In this document: positions 7,227 through 12,292 of the stretch, one piece after another
How the letters are laid out: each line of letters starts with the position of its first letter
Position numbering within the stretch: position 1 is the stretch's first letter
From: an uncultured Blautia sp.
GTDB lineage: Bacteria > Bacillota > Clostridia > Lachnospirales > Lachnospiraceae
Direction of reading: 5' to 3'
NCBI GenBank assembly: GCA_934408705.1
Contig: CAKRVL010000077.1
Span: forward strand, 1-12,292
Length of the DNA stretch: 12,292 nucleotides
Notes under the pieces: generated by a model
The model's input: only the letters and a program-made list of their open reading frames with translations
What the model was told of the DNA's origin: nothing
The model's database searches: none
Made by a program: the position numbers and the translations under genes

Positions 7227-7418
7227 AGTGTCAAAAGGTCAAAAAGCTGTTCGTGCTTGCACGATAAGGCTTTTGAACTTAGGACACGCCAAATATGAGA
7301 AAGTAGCGATTTACGCAGTAAATCAGCGGATTTCGAATATTTGGAGGATTGCGGGAGCAGCGTAGCTGCGTAGCAATCCGGGTATCAAATGAGTGTCAAA
7401 AGGTCTTTTGACACTCAT
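7227..7418. repeat. Structured non-coding element of about 190 bases, MITE-like
   Basis: The element carries AGTGTCAAAAG at its left end and the inverse CTTTTGACACT at its right end; a direct copy of AGTGTCAAAAGGTC is also present at 7227-7240 and 7392-7405. Its interior is almost wholly paired. TCAAAAAGC/GCTTTTGA (7239-7276) encloses TCGTGC/GCACGA. CCAAATAT/ATATTTGG (7289-7344) encloses GATTTAC/GTAAATC. GGATTGC/GCAATCC (7346-7379) encloses GCAGC/GCTGC. The last part is a 14-bp palindrome with a 2-base centre (7389-7418). I see no gene inside and no clear target duplication. It could be a non-autonomous mobile repeat or a structured leader RNA. It fills most of the gene-free gap between the tetR promoter and the tetR start. 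Confidence 0.6.
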
Positions 7419-7469
7419 ATCACAATAATTACTTTAGTATATCAATGTACGAATCAAGGAGGAACAGGC

Positions 7470-8141
7470 ATGGGAAAGCTGGAGTTAAATAAGAAAAAAA
7501 AGAAAAGTGCTCTGTATAACACTGCCTTTGAACTCTTTACAACCAAAGGCCTTGCGAAGACAACCATTTCCGATATTGTAGAAAACGCGGGAGTTGCAAA
7601 GGGTACCTTTTATCTCTACTTTAAGGACAAATATGATATCCGCAACAAATTGATTTCGCACAAAGCCGGTGAGCTTTTCTCTGACGCGCATAATGCTCTG
7701 TATGCGGCTCACATAACAGGATTCACCGCCCAGCTTCATTTTATCGTAGATAATATTCTGGACAGACTGGAAACTGAGAGCAGTCTTCTTGGTTTTATTT
7801 CCAAGAATCTGTCCTGGGGCATTTTTAAGGATGCTTTTCAGGAACAGGCAGATGATGACGACTTTCCTTTTTTCCAGGAATATCTGAATCTGCTGGATCA
7901 ATCTGATACAGAATATGATTCCCCGGAGCTGCTTCTTTTCACCATCATTGAACTGGTAAGTTCTACCAGCTACAGCTGTATTCTTTATTCTCAGCCTGTC
8001 TGTCTTGATGAATACCGGCCCTATCTTCACCGGACAATCGACTGTATTTTACAGGCATTTACCCATGGCACCGATGGTGAAAAATATCTTCCGGCCAGTC
8101 ATATGGACATTATTCCAGATAAACATTTTGATGAAGATTAG
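7470..8141 (+). CDS. TetR/AcrR-family transcriptional regulator
   Basis: This is a DNA-binding repressor of the TetR type: a small N-terminal helix-turn-helix domain and a larger ligand-sensing, dimerising domain. The 223-residue length is typical. The helix-turn-helix runs over residues 16-58, with TISDIVENAGVAKGTFYLYF (32-51) as the turn and recognition helix. The C-terminal part (60-223) is helical and variable; its ligand cannot be predicted. The ATG at 7470-7472 has AAGGAGG (7456-7462) seven bases upstream. An in-frame ATG at 7389 lies in the palindrome of the structured element, has no ribosome site and would add 27 residues foreign to the family, so it is rejected. It is divergent from the heptad-protein gene across two matching palindromes, which suggests it represses both promoters. 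This resembles the yhgD-yhgE pairing in Bacillus, but that link is an analogy. The next gene follows after 25 bases and is probably co-transcribed. Confidence 0.93.
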   Translation: MGKLELNKKKKKSALYNTAFELFTTKGLAKTTISDIVENAGVAKGTFYLYFKDKYDIRNKLISHKAGELFSDAHNALYAAHITGFTAQLHFIVDNILDRLETESSLLGFISKNLSWGIFKDAFQEQADDDDFPFFQEYLNLLDQSDTEYDSPELLLFTIIELVSSTSYSCILYSQPVCLDEYRPYLHRTIDCILQAFTHGTDGEKYLPASHMDIIPDKHFDED

Positions 8142-8166
8142 GCGATAACATAAGGAGAGCTTACGA

Positions 8167-8940
8167 ATGAAAGAAAAATTATATACCATTCCCCTGATGG
8201 ATGCTTTTAAAGCAGAGGACGAATGTCCCTTTTGCTTTGTAGAGCGACAGCTGGAGCAGCATGCCATGGACTTTGTCCTGGGAGCCGGAGCCTCTTATAT
8301 GGAAGATGATATACGTGCTGAAACGGACAAAGCAGGCTTCTGCCGCACCCATTATAAAAAAATGTACGACTATGGCAATCGTCTTGGCACAGGTCTGATC
8401 CTGAAAACTCATTTTCAATATAAAACAAAAGAACTCCATGAGCAGATCAAGATGTTTGCTCCATCTAAAGCCTCTGTTTTTTCCAGATTTAAAAAGGGAA
8501 ACACTGATACAAGTGGACCGAAAACATCTCTAGGCGCATGGGTAAAGGAGCAGGAAAATACCTGCTATATCTGTAATTATTATAAAGATACATATGCAAG
8601 ATATCTGGATACCTTCTTCGATCTCTTTAAGAAGAATCCGGAATTTCTCCCTCTTTTCCAAAATTGCAAGGGCTTTTGTATTCCTCATTTCGGAGATCTG
8701 GTAGAAACAGCTGAAAACACTTTGTCTGATAAGGACAAAAAAGCCTTCTACGATATTCTTTTCCCAATGATGGAGCAGAATATGCAAAGACTTTCCGATG
8801 ATCTGGACTGGTTCTGTGATAAATTTGACTATCGCAACAAGGATGCCGACTGGCGGACCTCCAAGGATGCTCTTCCAAGAAGCATGCAAAAGGCTGCCGG
8901 TGGATATCCTGCAGACGAACCATATACCATGGATAAATGA
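8167..8940 (+). CDS. DUF6062-like protein with two CxxC/CxxH modules
   Basis: The function is unknown. The 257-residue protein has no signal peptide or membrane segment and should be cytoplasmic. It contains the same pattern twice: CPFC (Cys20, Cys23) with GFCRTHY (Cys59, His62), then CYIC (Cys133, Cys136) with GFCIPHF (Cys171, His174). Each half thus supplies three Cys and one His, an arrangement suited to zinc binding, and the two halves look like an ancient internal duplication. From memory the pattern matches DUF6062, common in Lachnospiraceae and sometimes mislabelled as an ABC transporter component; I cannot confirm this here. The ATG at 8167-8169 has AAGGAG nine bases upstream. It begins 25 bases after tetR, so the two probably share a transcript that ends at the hairpin after 8973. 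A redox role for the CxxC pairs is an alternative to metal binding. Confidence 0.85.
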   Translation: MKEKLYTIPLMDAFKAEDECPFCFVERQLEQHAMDFVLGAGASYMEDDIRAETDKAGFCRTHYKKMYDYGNRLGTGLILKTHFQYKTKELHEQIKMFAPSKASVFSRFKKGNTDTSGPKTSLGAWVKEQENTCYICNYYKDTYARYLDTFFDLFKKNPEFLPLFQNCKGFCIPHFGDLVETAENTLSDKDKKAFYDILFPMMEQNMQRLSDDLDWFCDKFDYRNKDADWRTSKDALPRSMQKAAGGYPADEPYTMDK

Positions 8941-8972
8941 AGCAAAACATTCTCTTTCGTTTTTTCCGCAAT

Positions 8973-9016
8973 AAAAATGAGACGTCTCTCGCATTCTGCA
9001 AAGTCGTCTCATTTTT
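8973..9016. terminator. Bidirectional terminator between convergent genes
   Basis: AAAAATGAGACG (8973-8984) pairs perfectly with CGTCTCATTTTT (9005-9016), a 12-bp stem around a 20-base loop. Both ends carry five A/T residues, so it can end transcription of the DUF6062-like gene on the plus strand and of trkH on the minus strand, whose stop codon is at 9025. Confidence 0.85.
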
Positions 9017-9024
9017 AATTTCTC

Positions 9025-10464
9025 TTAGAATTTTCTCCAGGTGTCGCGCTTAAATAAAAGAAGCAAAGGGAACACCTCAAGTCTTCCTGCCAGCATATCG
9101 AAAATCATAACAATCTTTGATACATAAGAATAAGTATCAAAATTTCCCGTAGGACCAACGGCTCCAAGACCAGGTCCAATATTATTTAAGGTCGCCGTAA
9201 TCGCAGTGAAATTGGAAACCATATCCAGGTTATCCAGACTAATGATCAGCAGCGATGTTACAAAAATCATAATATACACAAACAAGAACATGTTAGTGGC
9301 ACGCACAATTTCATGTGGAATTGCCTTATCATCCATCTTGATCTTCTTTACCGCATTGGGATGCAGATAAAGCTGCAGCTCTTTGCGGGCAGATTTACAC
9401 AGGATCAGAAGACGGGATACTTTAATACCTCCGCCTGTACTTCCTGCACAGGCTCCTACAAACATAAGGATAACCAGTATTGTTTTGGAAAATACGGGCC
9501 ACAAATTAAAGTCTGTGGTAGCATATCCTGTGGTGGTGATAATAGAGCCAACCTGAAACGCAGCCTGCTGGAAAGCCCTTCCAAAGCTTGTAAACATACC
9601 TCTGGTATTAATAGCAATGGCTACAATAGCCAGACCTATAATCCCCAGATAATAACGCACCTCTTCGTTCTTCGCTGCCTGCATCATCTTCTTTGTAAGA
9701 ATCAGATAATAGGCATTAAAATTGACTCCGAAAAGAATCATAAACACTGTGATCACTACCTGGTTATATGTGCTGTAGCTGGCAATACTGTCATTCTTAA
9801 TACCAAATCCACCAGTACCTGCAGTACCAAAGCTAAGGCAAAGGGTATCAAATAAAGGCATTTTTCCAATGAGAAGCAAAATCATCTCTATAACAGTAAG
9901 CATAATATAGATGGTATACAGGATCTTCGCTGTAGACTGTACCTTTGGCACCAGTTTACTGACAGATGGACCCGGGCTCTCTGCCTTCATCAGATTCATA
10001 TGATAGCCGCCGGTAAGGGGCAGAAGGCAAAGAATGAATACCAATACTCCCATACCACCGATCCAATGGGTAAAGCTTCGCCATAACAGCATACAATGTG
10101 AAAGCGCCTCCACATCCTTTAAAATACTGGCTCCGGTTGTGGTAAAGCCCGAAACGGTCTCAAATATTGCATCCACGGGATGTGGAATACTTCCGGATAT
10201 GATAAACGGAAGCGCACCTGCAATACTGAGCACCAGCCAGCTAAGGGCAACCGTAACAGCTCCCTCTTTTGCATGAAATACTTTATTTTTTCTTTTCTTT
10301 ATGGTAAGTGGAATACCAATTGCCAGGCAGATCAGTATTGTGATCAAAAATGCCAGACCATTTTTTTCTCTGTAAATGATTGCAGTTATTCCGGGCAAAA
10401 CCATAAATGCTGCTTCAAAATTAAAGATCCAGCCAAGAATATAAGATATCATGGAATAATTCAT
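9025..10464 (-). CDS. trkH: TrkH/KtrB-family potassium uptake channel subunit
   Basis: The membrane subunit of a potassium uptake system forms the ion path and is gated by the cytosolic TrkA/KtrA ring. The 479-residue length fits TrkH. Four pore-loop repeats with their filter glycines are visible: TTTGAS (108-113), TAGTGGFG (214-221), TTTGYATTD (310-318) and NNIGPGLG (427-434). The segment GACAGSTGGGIK (337-348) matches the flexible intramembrane loop that acts as the gate. About ten to twelve hydrophobic segments are present. The ATG at 10462-10464 lies 12 bases after the trkA stop, and its ribosome site AAAGGAG (10472-10478) overlaps the trkA TAA, so translation is probably coupled. All key filter residues are present. 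KtrB is the nearest alternative, but a partner with two RCK units favours the TrkH type. Confidence 0.95.
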   Translation of the reverse strand: MNYSMISYILGWIFNFEAAFMVLPGITAIIYREKNGLAFLITILICLAIGIPLTIKKRKNKVFHAKEGAVTVALSWLVLSIAGALPFIISGSIPHPVDAIFETVSGFTTTGASILKDVEALSHCMLLWRSFTHWIGGMGVLVFILCLLPLTGGYHMNLMKAESPGPSVSKLVPKVQSTAKILYTIYIMLTVIEMILLLIGKMPLFDTLCLSFGTAGTGGFGIKNDSIASYSTYNQVVITVFMILFGVNFNAYYLILTKKMMQAAKNEEVRYYLGIIGLAIVAIAINTRGMFTSFGRAFQQAAFQVGSIITTTGYATTDFNLWPVFSKTILVILMFVGACAGSTGGGIKVSRLLILCKSARKELQLYLHPNAVKKIKMDDKAIPHEIVRATNMFLFVYIMIFVTSLLIISLDNLDMVSNFTAITATLNNIGPGLGAVGPTGNFDTYSYVSKIVMIFDMLAGRLEVFPLLLLFKRDTWRKF

Positions 10465-10476
10465 GTCCCGGCTCCT

Positions 10477-11835
10477 TTACTTCGCAAGAATATCGTTAAT
10501 ATCCCGAAGCCCTCTGTTGGTGGTGACGATTACTACCCTGTCACCAATTTCCAAAGTATCATGTCCTCGTGGAATACGCACGCTTCCGTTTCTATAAAGA
10601 CAGCCAACCAGAAGATTCTTCTTCAGATTCAGCTCTGACAATGTTTTTCCAATGATTGGCGAATTATCGGTAATCTTAAATTCCAATGCCTCTGCCTTAC
10701 CATCAAGAATATGATACAATGTTTCCACATTACTTCCAATGGAATTCTGGGCTGCTCTTACATATTGCAAAATATAATCTGCTGTAATATATTTCGGATA
10801 GATAACGCTTCCAATGTCCAGCTTATCAATAATATCATCATAAGCAAGTCTGTTTACCTTAGCAACCAGTTTGGCATTCGAGATAGTCTTTGCAAAAAGT
10901 GAAAGAAAAACATTCTCTTCATCCATATTAGTCAAAGCGACAAATGACTCTGCATTTTCCAGTCCCTCTTCCAAAAGAAGAGAACGATCTGTACCATCTC
11001 CGTTAATAATAGTTGCATCTGCAAGCTCTTCACTTAAAAATTCGCAACGCGTCTTATCCTTCTCAATCACCTTAACCTTAATCTTCATGGCAAGAAGTGC
11101 CTTGGCAAGGTAATAGGAAATAGTACCACCGCCTACGATCACCGTATTCTTTACCTGGTGAGTCTTCAGACCGATTTTCTTAAAGAATGCTGCTGCATTC
11201 TGCGGTGTGGCCAGAATAGACACCACATCTCCATTGCGTATCATATTTGTACCACCAGGAATAATGGTATAATCATTTCCCTCAATAGCACAGAAAAGAA
11301 TGTCACATCTGAAATGCTCCGTAATCTCCTGAATACTCTTTCCATTCAGACCAAATTCCGGCATTACCTTAAACTTCAGAAGCTCTACTTTACCGCGGGC
11401 AAAAGTATCTATTTTAATGGCAGACGGAAAGCGTAACAGTTTGGAAATCTCCTGTGCTGCTGCCAGTTCCGGATTAATGATCATTGCCACTCCCAGACGT
11501 TCCTTAATAAAGCCGATCTCCTTACTGTAAATCGGATTACGGACACGGGCAATGGTATGACAATGTCCCGTCTTCTGTGCAATCAGACAACACAAAAGGT
11601 TCATCTCATCAGATACTGTAACTGCAATAAGAATGTCTGCAGTCTCAATTCCCGCTTCTATAAGAGTATTAATACTGCCACCGTTACCCACAACACCCAT
11701 TGCATCTACTTTATCAGTGATCTCATTAAGAGTATCTGCGTTGGTATCGATCAGGGTTATGTCTGTATCCTCTTCCTGAAGCTGCTCTGCAAGGGTACGT
11801 CCAACTTTTCCGCACCCAACAATTATAATCTGCAT
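10477..11835 (-). CDS. trkA: TrkA potassium uptake regulator with two RCK domains
   Basis: This cytosolic ring subunit binds NAD(H) or ATP and opens or closes TrkH. The 452-residue protein contains two tandem RCK units, as in TrkA, rather than the single unit of KtrA. The first has GCGKVG (7-12), with the acidic end of the second strand at Asp30; the second has GGGTIS (235-240) and Glu258. The second lacks the last glycine of GxGxxG, so its nucleotide binding may be weaker. RCK_C-type segments follow each unit, with the final one ending in GDRVVIVTTNRG. The ATG at 11833-11835 has GGAGG four to five bases upstream. It is the first gene of a two-gene operon with trkH. A leader hairpin and a 17-base palindrome lie upstream. 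No c-di-AMP (ydaO) riboswitch pattern could be recognised there. Confidence 0.95.
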   Translation of the reverse strand: MQIIIVGCGKVGRTLAEQLQEEDTDITLIDTNADTLNEITDKVDAMGVVGNGGSINTLIEAGIETADILIAVTVSDEMNLLCCLIAQKTGHCHTIARVRNPIYSKEIGFIKERLGVAMIINPELAAAQEISKLLRFPSAIKIDTFARGKVELLKFKVMPEFGLNGKSIQEITEHFRCDILFCAIEGNDYTIIPGGTNMIRNGDVVSILATPQNAAAFFKKIGLKTHQVKNTVIVGGGTISYYLAKALLAMKIKVKVIEKDKTRCEFLSEELADATIINGDGTDRSLLLEEGLENAESFVALTNMDEENVFLSLFAKTISNAKLVAKVNRLAYDDIIDKLDIGSVIYPKYITADYILQYVRAAQNSIGSNVETLYHILDGKAEALEFKITDNSPIIGKTLSELNLKKNLLVGCLYRNGSVRIPRGHDTLEIGDRVVIVTTNRGLRDINDILAK

Positions 11836-11866
11836 AACTCCTCCAAATGTTTAAATAATAGGAAAA

Positions 11867-11902
11867 TGTCAGGCTACAGCCACAGCAGGACTGTCCCTAA
11901 CA
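11867..11902 (-). promoter_or_regulatory. Hairpin in the trkA leader
   Basis: On the minus strand TGTTAGG (11902-11896) pairs with CCTGACA (11873-11867), including one G-U pair, and an inner ACAG/CTGT stem lies between. The structure would form in the leader about 30 bases before the trkA start, between the weak promoter candidate and the ribosome site. No T-run follows, so it is not an attenuator of the usual kind. A regulatory role is only a guess. Confidence 0.3.
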
Positions 11903-11903
11903 T

Positions 11904-11934
11904 TCTATAAACAGGTTACTGATCACTTTGTAAA
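11904..11934 (-). promoter_or_regulatory. Weak candidate promoter of trkA
   Basis: The minus strand has TTTACA (11929-11934) and TATAGA (11904-11909), separated by 19 bases, which is longer than ideal. A second choice is the TATAAT at 11954-11959 within the 17-base palindrome, but it lacks a good -35 box. A 7-bp inverted repeat GTTACTG/CAGTAAC (11915-11941) spans the -35 region. Confidence 0.3.
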
Positions 11935-11947
11935 CAGTAACGCAGGC

Positions 11948-11964
11948 AGTGATATTATATCACT
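11948..11964. promoter_or_regulatory. 17-base perfect palindrome upstream of trkA
   Basis: AGTGATATTATATCACT has two 8-base arms around a single central base and contains a TATAAT on the minus strand. It lies 113 bases upstream of trkA and about 125 bases before the divergent promoter at 12089. It has the form of a binding site for a dimeric regulator. The rest of 11836-12214 is A/T-rich and holds no gene that I can see. Confidence 0.4.
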
Positions 11965-12088
11965 CCCGCATGGTTTTGGAAATAGTCATTTTCTTACAGT
12001 AAATGTTAAAATAACTATACAAAATCCCGAAACAATTTCCTGAAGCAATTCTGCGTGAGAAAGAACACGGGAAAGATTCGAACAGGTG

Positions 12089-12117
12089 TTTACTTTCTGC
12101 GTTTTATGTAGTACAAT
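12089..12117 (+). promoter_or_regulatory. Candidate promoter of the right-edge gene
   Basis: TTTACT (12089-12094), a 17-base spacer and TACAAT (12112-12117) give four and five consensus matches. Transcription would start near 12124, about 90 bases before the ATG of the truncated gene. Confidence 0.5.
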
Positions 12118-12184
12118 ACCCCTATACTGAAAAAATATAGTTTTCATCATATTACTTTCACATGGATAATTTCCCCTGAAATGG

Positions 12185-12214
12185 AAGGAGGCCGGTGCTC
12201 TCGCACCGGCGCGT
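12185..12214 (+). promoter_or_regulatory. Ribosome site separated from the start by a hairpin
   Basis: AAGGAGG (12185-12191) is followed by GCCGGTGC, a TCTC loop and GCACCGGC (12191-12210), then GCGT and the ATG. The linear distance from the ribosome site to the start is 23 bases, too long for normal use. Folding the perfect 8-bp stem shortens it to about four bases. The stem shares the last G of the ribosome site. Confidence 0.5.
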
Positions 12215-12292
12215 ATGAAAAAGAAAAATATTAAATTAAGAAAGACTTGGTGCTTTCTACAGTTAATAATATACGAAACAAATGTGATAAAA
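12215..12292 (+). CDS. Start of an unidentified gene, cut by the window edge
   Basis: Twenty-six codons are open from the ATG at 12215-12217 to the right edge with no stop. The visible peptide begins MKKKNIKLRKTWCFLQ and continues with hydrophobic residues (LIIY). A basic start followed by a moderately hydrophobic stretch could be a weak signal or simply an unusual N-terminus; I recognise no family. A promoter candidate and a strong ribosome site lie upstream, the latter separated from the start by a hairpin. The short alternative frame from ATG 12181 ends after 17 codons. The gene is divergent from trkA. The call depends on the reading continuing beyond the window. Confidence 0.45.
   Translation, partial: MKKKNIKLRKTWCFLQLIIYETNVIK

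Noticed and set aside
7389..7469. Upstream ATG at 7389 as the start of tetR
   Set aside because: It sits in the palindrome of the structured element, has no ribosome site and adds residues unlike TetR proteins; ATG 7470 has AAGGAGG at ideal spacing.
11836..12000. c-di-AMP (ydaO) riboswitch upstream of trkA
   Set aside because: I could not find the conserved multi-stem pattern; only a small hairpin and a palindrome are visible. A covariance search would decide.
12191..12210. G/C-rich hairpin at 12191-12210 as an intrinsic terminator
   Set aside because: No T-run follows on either strand; it lies between a ribosome site and a start codon instead.

Overview
The window looks like chromosomal DNA of a low-to-mid GC, Gram-positive-type clostridium, most likely a Lachnospiraceae member. 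Reasons: strong AAGGAG-type ribosome binding sites, TTGACA/TATAAT-type promoters, a protein of the CPFC...GFCxxH family I associate with Lachnospiraceae (DUF6062), a very long Leu-x-x-Gly heptad protein, and a FtsW/SpoVE-type flippase-polymerase. This placement is inferred from gene content, not from a search. There is no rRNA, tRNA, CRISPR array or transposase gene in the window.

Layout from left to right. Positions 1-105 hold no gene but three closely packed hairpins whose pairing is best on the minus strand, just downstream of gltX. On the minus strand follow gltX (glutamyl-tRNA synthetase), acpP (acyl carrier protein) and a ftsW/spoVE-type gene. Each has its own recognisable promoter, and acpP has a strong terminator, so they are neighbours rather than a tight operon. 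The ftsW promoter lies inside the longest open frame, which moves the real start to a GTG at 3289. Next on the minus strand is a 1179-residue exported protein made of two arrays of Leu-x-x-Gly heptads. It is followed by a terminator and has no transporter gene beside it.

The 454-base gap at 7016-7469 is the regulatory centre of the window. It carries two nearly identical 13-base operator-like palindromes (TGAC-N5-GTCA), one over the -35 box of the heptad-protein promoter and one over the -35 box of the divergent tetR promoter. Between the tetR promoter and the tetR start sits a roughly 190-base non-coding element built of four stem-loops, with inverted and direct copies of AGTGTCAAAAG at its ends. 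It resembles a small non-autonomous repeat. Plus-strand tetR and a small Cys/His protein gene (DUF6062-like) form a two-gene unit that ends at a bidirectional terminator.

Facing them on the minus strand is a potassium-uptake operon, trkA then trkH, with the trkH ribosome binding site overlapping the trkA stop codon. Upstream of trkA (11836-12214) lie a leader hairpin, a 17-base palindrome and a divergent promoter. That promoter leads to the first 26 codons of an unidentified gene cut by the right edge. This last gene has a perfect 8-bp hairpin between its ribosome binding site and its start codon.

How the parts work together: the heptad protein and the TetR regulator are probably one autoregulated system, while gltX, acpP, ftsW and trkAH are housekeeping functions in translation, lipid synthesis, wall synthesis and potassium balance. 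The best candidates for something undescribed are the TetR/heptad-protein/Cys-His-protein locus, the structured element in the tetR leader, and the hairpin cluster at the left edge.
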